DNA from: Deltaproteobacteria bacterium
GTDB taxonomy: Bacteria > Desulfobacterota > Binatia > DP-6
Reading direction: 5' to 3'
DNA length: 5,693 nt
Assembly: GCA_005879205.1 (NCBI GenBank)
Contig: VBLD01000192.1
Coordinates: 1 to 5,693 of the forward strand
Made by a program: the position numbers and the translations under genes
Part shown: in pieces, positions 1 through 5,619 of the stretch
How the letters are laid out: every line of letters starts with the position of its first letter
Numbering within the stretch: position 1 is the stretch's first letter
The notes under the pieces: generated by a model
Databases searched by the model: none
What the model saw: only the letters and a program-made list of their open reading frames with translations
Told to the model about the DNA's origin: nothing

Positions 1-481
1 CGGCGAGATCGCGGTGCGGAGCGAGTTCACGATGCGGGGATACTGGCGGAATCCCGAGGAGACGGCGCGCACGATCCGCGACGGCTGGGTCTTCACGGGC
101 GATCTCGGGGTGTTCGACGGCGAGGGATTCCTCTCCATCGTCGGGCGGTGCAAGGAGGTGATCCGGAGCGGCGGGGAGAGCATCTTCCCTGCCGAGATCG
201 AGCGCGCCCTCCTTGCGCACCCGGCGATCCGCGAGGCGGGCGTGGTCGGTATTCCCGATCCGGACTGGGGCGAGGCCGTCGTGGCCGCCGTCGTGCTGCG
301 GGACGGGGCGGCGCTCACAGCCGGGGACGTCGTCGCGCACGTCCGGCAGCAGCTCGCCGGCTACAAGAAGCCGCGCCACGTGTGCTTTCTCGCGGAGCTG
401 CCCCGGACGGCGGCGTCGCAGCAGGTGCACAAGCCGCTTCTCCGAGAGCTGGTCCTCGAACGCATCGCCTCGGGAGGGTGA
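1..481 (+). CDS. AMP-forming acyl-CoA synthetase (ANL superfamily), C-terminal fragment
   Basis: The C-terminal ~159 residues of an ATP-dependent acid:CoA ligase; the N-terminal two thirds lie left of the window. The reading frame starts at base 2. Family enzymes adenylate a carboxylic acid and then form its CoA thioester in the cytosol or at the membrane face. Visible in order (fragment numbering): the end of the large domain with RGYW (12-15); motif A7 GWVFTGD (28-34), whose Asp binds the ribose of AMP; motif A8 GRCKEVIRSGGESIFPAEIE (48-67), the hinge to the small domain; and a C-terminal lid ending in LPRTAASQQVHKPLLRE. The lid is odd: the usual GK of motif A10 (PRTxxGKxxK), whose Lys catalyses adenylation, reads SQQ here (Gln140-Gln141), with only the later Lys144 kept. 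The frame is intact across this site. The stop is one base before the SDR start codon, so the two are probably co-translated. The family call is firm; the substrate is unknown. Confidence 0.93.
   Translation, partial: GEIAVRSEFTMRGYWRNPEETARTIRDGWVFTGDLGVFDGEGFLSIVGRCKEVIRSGGESIFPAEIERALLAHPAIREAGVVGIPDPDWGEAVVAAVVLRDGAALTAGDVVAHVRQQLAGYKKPRHVCFLAELPRTAASQQVHKPLLRELVLERIASGG
472..478 (+). promoter_or_regulatory. Ribosome binding site for the SDR gene
   Basis: GGGAGGG lies 4 bases before the ATG at 483 and inside the last codons of the ligase gene. It decides the SDR start and suggests that ribosomes finishing the ligase restart on the SDR. Confidence 0.6.
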
Positions 482-482
482 G

Positions 483-1337
483 ATGTCCGACGACTTCGTG
501 AAGCGGTTCGGGCCCTGGGCCGTCGTGACCGGCGCCTCGTCCGGGATCGGCGCCGAGTTCGCCCGCGAGCTCGCCGTGCGCGGTCTCGACGTCGTGATCT
601 CCGCGCGCCGCGCCGACCGGTTGGAGCAGCTCGCGGACGACCTCCGGCGCGCGCACAGCGTACGGGTCGAGGTGGTGCCGCTCGATCTGGAGCGCCCCGA
701 TTTCATCGAGCCGCTGCTGCGCGCGTGTGCGGACAAGGACGTGGGGCTGGTGGTCAGCAACGCGGGCTTCGGTCTCAAGGGCGAGCACCACGTCCTCGAC
801 GGCGCGCGGCTGACCGCCATGCTCAACGTCAACTCCCATGCCCCCATGCTGCTCGCGCACGCGTTCGCGCCGCGCCTGATCGCCCGCGGCCGGGGCGGCA
901 TCCTGTTCACCGGCTCGATCGAGGGGTTCATCGGTTTCCCCTGGTCGGCGGCGTACGCGGCGACGAAGGCGTTCGTGATGACCCTGGGCGAGGCGCTGTG
1001 GGCTGAGCTGCGCGCGCACGGTGTCGACGTGATGGTCCTGGCGCCGGGTGCGACCGATACCGACGCGCCCACGCTGCAAGGCATCGATAAGCACCAGCTT
1101 GCAGGGCTGATGCCGCCCGCCGAGGTCGCGTGTCAGGCGCTCGACCGCTTGGGCGGCCCGCCCGTGTTCGTCCCCGGTTGGCTCAACCGGGCGATGGTCC
1201 GATTCCTCACCACCGTGCCGCGCCGGCTCGGCGTGCTGGCTGCGGGCAAGGGCATGCGCGACGCGCTCCGGCGCTCGGGCGGGAGCATGGAGCCGGTCGA
1301 AGGCTCGCCGAGCGGCTCGTCGCCATTCGAGTCTTGA
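483..1337 (+). CDS. Short-chain dehydrogenase/reductase (classical SDR, YqjQ/DltE-like)
   Basis: A 284-residue NAD(P)-dependent oxidoreductase with a Rossmann fold. Seen: the cofactor loop TGASSGIG (16-23); basic residues Arg42-Arg43 at the end of strand 2, which favour NADP(H); the NAG motif in VSNAGFG (92-97); Asn115/Asn117 in the region of the catalytic Asn; Ser145; YAATK with Tyr158 and Lys162; and the PGATDT segment (188-193). The Ser-Tyr-Lys active site is complete. After the core comes a segment, GWLNRAMVRFLTTVPRRLG (232-250), hydrophobic and basic, as in the COG0300 group, which could touch the membrane. A Gly/Ser/Pro-rich tail (about 265-284) follows. The ATG at 483 is chosen because of the GGGAGGG site, the one-base gap after the ligase stop, and the usual distance to TGASSGIG. 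Pairing with an acyl-CoA ligase suggests lipid or acyl metabolism, such as reduction of a keto or hydroxy acyl or steroid-like substrate; the substrate itself is inference. Confidence 0.93.
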   Translation: MSDDFVKRFGPWAVVTGASSGIGAEFARELAVRGLDVVISARRADRLEQLADDLRRAHSVRVEVVPLDLERPDFIEPLLRACADKDVGLVVSNAGFGLKGEHHVLDGARLTAMLNVNSHAPMLLAHAFAPRLIARGRGGILFTGSIEGFIGFPWSAAYAATKAFVMTLGEALWAELRAHGVDVMVLAPGATDTDAPTLQGIDKHQLAGLMPPAEVACQALDRLGGPPVFVPGWLNRAMVRFLTTVPRRLGVLAAGKGMRDALRRSGGSMEPVEGSPSGSSPFES

Positions 1338-1385
1338 GGTAGACATTATCGCCGCTCTTCGCCAGCCGTGAGGCAGACTGAAGAC

Positions 1386-1394
1386 GAGAGGTGG
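1386..1394 (+). promoter_or_regulatory. Ribosome binding site fixing the ATG at 1400
   Basis: GAGAGGTGG ends 5 bases before the ATG at 1400. An in-frame GTG at 1391 lies inside this purine-rich site and would have no such site of its own, so ATG 1400 is the better start. Confidence 0.6.
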
Positions 1395-1399
1395 TCGCA

Positions 1400-1807
1400 A
1401 TGGCAGATTCCAAGCGCAGCGCAGTCCTGACAGTCCTGGCGGTCCTGTTCGCCCTCGCGGCGATCGAGGACCTGCTCAAGCCGTTTCATCTCGAAGGCCC
1501 GACCACGGGCTTGGTCTTTTTCGGCACGCGGCTCGCTGGAATATCGAACGCGACGCTCGGACCGCTGTTGGGGATATTCCTGCTGATCTACGCCGCGGGA
1601 ATCTGGCAGATGCGCCGTTATGCGATCTACCTCGCCTATGTGTACGCGATCTATGTCGCGATCAACTTGCTGTTGTTCACAGCGACGAACCCACGGCCCG
1701 CGTCTCAGAGCGAGATGATCTTTGGCATCGTCTACAGCATCCTCGCTCTGGCGCTCACCTGGGGCGCAGCGATATCGCTCACGCGGAGCAAAGCCGAGCT
1801 GACGTAG
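1400..1807 (+). CDS. Small four-helix integral membrane protein, function unknown
   Basis: A 135-residue hydrophobic protein that I do not recognise as a named family. Four likely membrane helices: about 8-22, 53-69, 74-93 and 107-127. Positive residues fit both ends being cytoplasmic: Lys5-Arg6 at the start, Arg72-Arg73 in the tight turn between helices 2 and 3, and Arg129/Lys131 at the end. The longer loops (about 23-52 and 94-106) would then face out. There is no signal peptide, metal-binding cluster or catalytic motif. Helix 3 is rich in Tyr. It starts 62 bases after the SDR stop with a good ribosome site, so it could be read from the same transcript or from its own promoter; CATTAT at 1344-1349 is a weak -10 candidate. 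Base composition is unusual: about 61% G+C by hand count, falling to about 50% around 1621-1680, against more than 70% in the SDR. That may reflect the hydrophobic codon set or transfer from elsewhere. Confidence 0.8.
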   Translation: MADSKRSAVLTVLAVLFALAAIEDLLKPFHLEGPTTGLVFFGTRLAGISNATLGPLLGIFLLIYAAGIWQMRRYAIYLAYVYAIYVAINLLLFTATNPRPASQSEMIFGIVYSILALALTWGAAISLTRSKAELT

Positions 1808-1864
1808 TCCGCTTCGGGACGAGGCATCCTTCCACCGGTTCCCTACCTCCGGTCCGTCGTCTAC

Positions 1865-1895
1865 CAGCAGCTTGCGGCCGACAATGCGGCTGCTG
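1865..1895. terminator. Inverted repeat between convergent genes, possible bidirectional terminator
   Basis: CAGCAGC (1865-1871) and GCTGCTG (1889-1895) form a perfect 7-bp stem. It can be extended inward by a T-G pair and, after a bulged T, by two G-C pairs, leaving a loop of about 10 bases. It sits in the 105-bp gap between the stop of the membrane protein gene and the stop of the leftward transporter, where a shared terminator is expected. Neither side has a T-run, so it is not a canonical intrinsic terminator. A second GC-only hairpin, CCGCCG/CGGCGG (1918-1933), lies in the last codons of the transporter. The rest of the gap has only weak 4-5 bp stems (1807-1820 and 1834-1853). Confidence 0.35.
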
Positions 1896-1912
1896 CCGCG
1901 CGGGTAAATGCC

Positions 1913-3691
1913 TCACGCCGCCGCGACCGGCGGTAGCATGGCGCCCCAGTCGGGGTTGAGCGTCACCAGATCGATCGCGATCTGCTGCGCCTGCTCCACG
2001 TCGTCGGCGAAGAGGACGTGGTCGAGGTTCGCTTCGAGCTCGGCCTTCTCGAAGACGCGGCGCGGCTCCGGGAGCGGGCCCGCGACGATCACGAACTTGC
2101 GGGCGCGGCGGAGGCGCTCGAGCGCGCTCTCGAGGGCCACCAGACCGGTGGCGTCGATCACCGGCACGCGCCCGAGGCCGAGGATGACCACCTTCACGTC
2201 CGCGGCGACTGTCCCGAGGGCGCCCATCGCGTTCTGTGCGGCCCCGAAAAAGAGGGGGCCCCTGATCTCGTAGAACGCGACGCCGCGTGGCAGCAGGCGC
2301 TCCGCCTCCTCGCCATCGGCGTCCTGCAGGAGTCGCGCCTGCGTGAGCTCGGCCATCCGTGCCATGAAGAGGAGCGCGGCCAGCACGATCCCGACGGTCA
2401 CGGCGATCACCATGTCGAAGGCCACGGTGAGGACGAAGCAGGTCACCAGCACGAAGACGTCGCTCTTCGGGGCGACGCGCAGCACGTGGGCCATGTGGCG
2501 CAGCTCGGACATGTTCCAGGCGATCACGAGAAGCAGTGCGGCGAGCGACGCCATCGGCACGTAGGAGACGATGCGGGCGAGGAGGAGGATGGACGCGAGC
2601 ACGACCATGGCGTGGATGACCGCCGCCAGCGGCGACCGCGCTCCGGCGCGGATGTTGGTGGCGGTGCGGGCGAGGGCGCCGGTGGCGGCGATGCCGCCGA
2701 AGAACGGCGCCACGATGTTGGCGAGGCCCTGGCCCACCAGCTCCGCGTCGGGGTCGTGGCGCTTGCCCGTCATGCCGTCGGCGATGACCGCCGAGAGGAG
2801 TGACTCGATCGCGCCCAGCATCGCGATCGCGAATGCCGAGGGCAGGAGCTTCTCGACCAGCCGGAACGTCAACGGCCCGTCACCCCATGGGAGCTGCAGG
2901 AGGGGTGGCAGCGGTGGGATGCCGGCGATCTCGTGCCCGTCGATGGTCGTGTGGAACCGCGTCCCGAGCGTGTCGACGGACACCCCCAGCACCCACACGG
3001 CGAGCGTCACGGTGCCGATCGCCACCAGCGGTGCGGGCACCCGGCGCGTGAGACGCGGCGCCACGAGGAGGAGTGCGAGCGTCGCGGCGGCGACGCCGCA
3101 CTCCACGAGCGACGCGCCGCCGCGCGCCGCCCACAGGGCGGCCACCTTTTGGGGGAACCGCTCGGGCATGCGGGCGACGTGCAGGCCGAGCGCGTCCTTC
3201 AGCTGCAGGGTGGCGATCACGGTCGCGATGCCGGCGGTGAAGCCGGTGGTCACGGGATGCGGGATGAACTCGACCAGCCGCCCGAGGCGCGCGGCGCCCA
3301 TCGCGACCAGCAGGAGGCCGGCCATGAGCCCGGCGGTGAGGAGCCCCGAGAGGCCGAAGCGCGAGACGATGGGGGCGAGGACGACCACGAAGGCCGCCGT
3401 CGGCCCCGTCACCTGGAACTTGGATCCCCCCGTCACCGCCGCCACGGTACCGGCCACGATCGCGGTGTAGAGCCCGTGCTGGGGCGGCACGCCGACCGCG
3501 ATGGCGAGCGCCATGGAGAGCGGCAGGGCGACGATGCCGACCACCGTGCCGGCGAACAGGTCGGCCCCGAAGGCCGCGACGTCGTAGCCGCCCGCGGACG
3601 TCCGCCGGACCGCGACCGCGAGCGGCAGGCCGCCCGCCAACCCGAGCCCCTCACGCGACTTCCGGCGAGCCGGCATTCCGAGCATGTACAT
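1913..3691 (-). CDS. SulP-family anion transporter with STAS domain, DauA-like
   Basis: An inner-membrane secondary transporter of the SulP/SLC26 family, 592 residues from the chosen start. The transport domain spans about residues 41-445 with many hydrophobic helices. It opens with DLFAGTVVGIVALPLSMALA (44-63), then GVPPQHGLYTAIVAG and VTGPTAAFVVVL. A central block (AMLGAIESLLSA, DGMTGKRH, GQGLANIVAPFFGGI) matches E. coli DauA (YchM) closely from memory, including the conserved Glu in AIESLL (about residue 296). A cytoplasmic STAS domain follows (about 469-576) with the IDATG loop at 512-516, the site that is phosphorylated or regulatory in related STAS proteins. DauA carries C4-dicarboxylates, while other SulP proteins carry sulfate or bicarbonate, so the substrate is not settled. 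The start is uncertain: ATGs at 3691, 3685 and 3676 all lack a good ribosome site, and 3676 gives an N-terminus nearest DauA in length. ATGs at 3760 and 3778 would run into gloA. No cysteine-biosynthesis or carbonic anhydrase gene is adjacent to argue for sulfate or bicarbonate. Confidence 0.92.
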   Translation of the reverse strand: MYMLGMPARRKSREGLGLAGGLPLAVAVRRTSAGGYDVAAFGADLFAGTVVGIVALPLSMALAIAVGVPPQHGLYTAIVAGTVAAVTGGSKFQVTGPTAAFVVVLAPIVSRFGLSGLLTAGLMAGLLLVAMGAARLGRLVEFIPHPVTTGFTAGIATVIATLQLKDALGLHVARMPERFPQKVAALWAARGGASLVECGVAAATLALLLVAPRLTRRVPAPLVAIGTVTLAVWVLGVSVDTLGTRFHTTIDGHEIAGIPPLPPLLQLPWGDGPLTFRLVEKLLPSAFAIAMLGAIESLLSAVIADGMTGKRHDPDAELVGQGLANIVAPFFGGIAATGALARTATNIRAGARSPLAAVIHAMVVLASILLLARIVSYVPMASLAALLLVIAWNMSELRHMAHVLRVAPKSDVFVLVTCFVLTVAFDMVIAVTVGIVLAALLFMARMAELTQARLLQDADGEEAERLLPRGVAFYEIRGPLFFGAAQNAMGALGTVAADVKVVILGLGRVPVIDATGLVALESALERLRRARKFVIVAGPLPEPRRVFEKAELEANLDHVLFADDVEQAQQIAIDLVTLNPDWGAMLPPVAAA

Positions 3692-3692
3692 G
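3683..3692. repeat. 10-bp perfect palindrome in the transporter/gloA divergent region
   Basis: CATGTACATG is its own reverse complement. It overlaps the candidate transporter start codons and lies about 30 bp upstream of the TTGACA box facing gloA. It could be a small operator, or simply a by-product of two ATG codons read on the minus strand. Confidence 0.25.
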
Positions 3693-3722
3693 TTTGTGGC
3701 CGCGCGGTCACGTCGCGCCCGA

Positions 3723-3751
3723 TTGACATTTTGTGCAGCCCGGTGTGAACC
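3723..3751 (+). promoter_or_regulatory. Candidate sigma-70 type promoter for gloA
   Basis: TTGACA at 3723-3728 is a perfect -35 consensus inside a locally AT-richer stretch of the only divergent gap. At 17 bases' spacing the -10 position reads TGAACC (3746-3751), a poor match; TGTGAA at 3744-3749 is another option. Transcription from here would start almost at the gloA ATG (3759), giving a very short leader or none. On the other strand TTCACA (3749-3744) with GTCAAT (3727-3722, 16-base spacer) could serve the transporter, so the two promoters may face and overlap each other. Confidence 0.35.
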
Positions 3752-3758
3752 CTGCGCC

Positions 3759-4154
3759 ATGCGCCTGCTCCACACCATGCTGCGCGTGAACGACCTCGAG
3801 GAGTCCCTACACTTCTATTGCGACGCCCTCGGCATGCGGCTCCTACGCCGCAAGGACTACCCGGGCGGGCGGTTCACGCTCGCCTTCGTGGGCTACGGGC
3901 CCGAGGATCGCGAGACCGTCCTCGAGCTCACCTGGAACTGGGACACGAAGAGCTACGACGTCGGCACCGGCTACGGCCACGTCGCGCTCGGGGTCGAGGG
4001 GATCAACCGCGCGGTCGACGACCTCCGTGCCAAAGGCGTCAAGGTCACGCGCGAGCCCGGCCCGATGAAGCACGGCGGCTCGACCATCGCCTTCATCGAG
4101 GATCCGAACGGATACAAGATCGAGCTGATCGAGCTCCAGGGCCGCGTCGACTGA
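3759..4154 (+). CDS. gloA: Lactoylglutathione lyase (glyoxalase I)
   Basis: A cytosolic metalloenzyme of the vicinal oxygen chelate fold. It isomerises the hemithioacetal of methylglyoxal and glutathione to S-lactoylglutathione, the first step of methylglyoxal detoxification. The 131-residue protein follows E. coli GloA (135 residues) almost without gaps. It begins MRLLHTMLRV and carries AFVGYGPE (42-49), GYGHVALGV (71-79) and EDPNGYKIELIE (114-125). All four metal ligands are present at the E. coli positions: His5, Glu56, His74 and Glu122. The short length without the extra loops of the zinc enzymes fits the nickel/cobalt-activated class. The ATG at 3759 is chosen because it matches the family N-terminus exactly; in-frame ATGs at 3684 and 3690 would add unrelated residues. 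No Shine-Dalgarno sequence precedes it. It is divergent from the transporter and convergent with the GGDEF gene, so it is probably transcribed alone. Its presence implies that the host makes glutathione. Confidence 0.96.
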   Translation: MRLLHTMLRVNDLEESLHFYCDALGMRLLRRKDYPGGRFTLAFVGYGPEDRETVLELTWNWDTKSYDVGTGYGHVALGVEGINRAVDDLRAKGVKVTREPGPMKHGGSTIAFIEDPNGYKIELIELQGRVD

Positions 4155-4160
4155 GACCGA

Positions 4161-5552
4161 TCAGCGCCCTTCGAAGCGGCCCTGCGCCGCCGCCACGCGG
4201 TTCTTCGTGCTGCGCTTGACCGAGAACATCGCGGCGTCGGCCGCGCGGAACAGATCCTCCGCGTTTCCGGCGTGGTGCGGGAAGGTTGCCACCCCGACGC
4301 TCGCGGTGATGCGCGCCTCCGGATCGTCCGGGACCGGGGAGGCGACGATCGCCTCCCGCAGACCCTCCGCGATGGCGAGTGCGGCCTCCGTGTCGGTCGC
4401 CGGCAGGATCACCACGAACTCGTCCCCGCCGAACCGCGCGGCCACGTCCCCGGGCCTGAGTCGCGCTCCGATCACGCCTCCGACGTCGGCGATCGCCCGG
4501 CTCCCCACCAGGTGGCCGTGCCGGTCCACCAGCGTCTTCAGCCCGTCGAGGTCGAGCACCAGCAGCGACACCGGCCCGCCGCGGCCGAGCAGCTCGGGGA
4601 GCATGCGGTTGAAGTGCCGCGTGTTCCCGAGACCCGTGAGGTCGTCGGTCAGGGCGGCCTGCTGCGCCTGACGATAGAGCGAGGCGTTCTCGATGGCGAT
4701 GGCGGCGTGGTCGGCGAGAGTCTGCACGAGCCGGAGCTCGTCGTCGTCGAAGGCGGAGCCGTCGAGCTTGTTGATCACCTGGATGACGCCGTGGAGGGTG
4801 TCGTGATGCACCATGGGGACGCAGAGCATGCTCCGCGGGACGAGGCCCGTCTGGCGCGCCACGTGGGGATCGTGGCGCGGATCGCTGCTCGCGTCGTCGA
4901 GGCGGACGGCCTCGCGGTGGACCGCCACCCAGCCGGCGATGCCCTGGCCGATCGGGAGTCGTACACCGTCGATCACCCCGTGGCGAAGCGCACGCGAGAC
5001 GCGGAAGGCGAGCTCGCGCCGCTCCTGATCGTAGACGATGAGCGCCGCGTCCTGGGTCGGCACCGCGGCGGCGAGGCGGGCGAAGACCGCGTGCAGCGCA
5101 TCGGGCTGGTGAGCCACGCGCTCGAGGTCCGTCCGCGCCGCGAGCTCGGCGGCGACGGCGGCGGCCCGCCGGCGGTCCTCCTCGTCGAACGGGCGGCCGT
5201 CGTAGCGGCGCTGGAGGTCGATCGTCCCGAGAACGCGCTCCTCCCCGCGCACCGGCACGACGAGCCGCTCGGGGCTCATGAGGCCGCCCACGGCAGGCGG
5301 CAGCGGGGTCTCGCGGCAGGCGAGGGCGTTCTCCTGGAGCGTCTCGGTGGATGCGAAGACGAGCTCGTCGCGCTCGCGGTCGTAGAGGAGGAGCGAGAGG
5401 CCCTCGGCGGAGGTGACGTGCTTGATGCGCTCGAGGACGTTGCGAAGGATCTCGGCGAGGTCGAGCGTCGAGGTGAGCGCGCGCAGGGTGGCGTTGAGGG
5501 CGGTCACCTCACGGAGCCGGCGCTCGAGATCGGTCGCGGCGGCTGCCGACAT
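4161..5552 (-). CDS. GAF-GAF-GGDEF cyclic dinucleotide synthase, Hypr-like candidate
   Basis: A soluble 463-residue signalling protein with no membrane helix. After a helical N-terminus come a divergent GAF domain (about 32-142), a well-conserved GAF domain (about 147-290, with GQGIAGWVA, RSMLCVPM, GVIQVINK and AAIAIENASLY) and a GGDEF domain (about 297-452). The GGDEF domain shows DLTGLGN, LDLDGLK with metal-binding Asp334, GGDEF at 375-379, and the RxxD inhibitory site (Arg366, Asp369) at the standard spacing. Against PleD, with no gap needed, the two guanine-contacting residues differ: Asn335 is Val342 and Asp344 is Ser351. Ser at the second place marks Hypr GGDEF enzymes that also use ATP and make cyclic AMP-GMP, so the product may not be c-di-GMP alone. 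The GAF domains are probable ligand sensors. An in-frame GTG at 5606 would give 481 residues, but ATG 5552 is preferred because the GTG sits inside a perfect palindrome. Neither start has a clear ribosome site. Confidence 0.92.
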   Translation of the reverse strand: MSAAAATDLERRLREVTALNATLRALTSTLDLAEILRNVLERIKHVTSAEGLSLLLYDRERDELVFASTETLQENALACRETPLPPAVGGLMSPERLVVPVRGEERVLGTIDLQRRYDGRPFDEEDRRRAAAVAAELAARTDLERVAHQPDALHAVFARLAAAVPTQDAALIVYDQERRELAFRVSRALRHGVIDGVRLPIGQGIAGWVAVHREAVRLDDASSDPRHDPHVARQTGLVPRSMLCVPMVHHDTLHGVIQVINKLDGSAFDDDELRLVQTLADHAAIAIENASLYRQAQQAALTDDLTGLGNTRHFNRMLPELLGRGGPVSLLVLDLDGLKTLVDRHGHLVGSRAIADVGGVIGARLRPGDVAARFGGDEFVVILPATDTEAALAIAEGLREAIVASPVPDDPEARITASVGVATFPHHAGNAEDLFRAADAAMFSVKRSTKNRVAAAQGRFEGR

Positions 5553-5601
5553 CTGTGCGTCGCGGTAGCACGGCGCCGTCGCGCCCGCCAGGCCCGGCGC
5601 G

Positions 5602-5619
5602 TCCACGCTCGAGCGTGGA
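5602..5619. promoter_or_regulatory. 18-bp perfect palindrome upstream of the GGDEF gene, operator candidate
   Basis: TCCACGCTCGAGCGTGGA is identical to its reverse complement, centred between 5610 and 5611. It lies 49 bases upstream of the chosen ATG (5552) of the leftward GGDEF gene, in non-coding sequence. A gapless palindrome of this length suits a dimeric repressor or activator site better than a transcript hairpin, which would need a loop. No clear -35/-10 pair is visible beside it. Confidence 0.4.

Noticed and set aside
398..481. A frameshift explaining the missing catalytic lysine of the ligase
   Set aside because: The frame is continuous from A8 through PRT to VHKPLLRE and the stop, and the residues on both sides match the family, so the change is a real substitution unless there is an in-frame sequencing error.
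315..1400. Long minus-strand open frame opposite the SDR
   Set aside because: Its translation is rich in Arg, His, Ala and Gly with no domain, and the opposite strand has complete SDR motifs. It is a GC-driven shadow.
1913..3691. Calling the SulP protein a sulfate permease or bicarbonate transporter by name
   Set aside because: The sequence is nearest to DauA from memory, and no sulfur-assimilation or carbonic anhydrase gene is adjacent. SulP substrates cannot be read from these motifs.
2018..3748. Several long plus-strand open frames opposite the SulP gene (2018-2803, 2571-3470, 2933-3748)
   Set aside because: Their compositions are low-complexity (Asp/His/Glu/Gly or Arg/Ser/Ala), they overlap one another, and they sit antisense to a well-conserved transporter.
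3759..5552. gloA and GGDEF as one methylglyoxal-responsive signalling module
   Set aside because: They are on opposite strands, tail to tail, with no shared promoter. Adjacency alone does not support a functional link.
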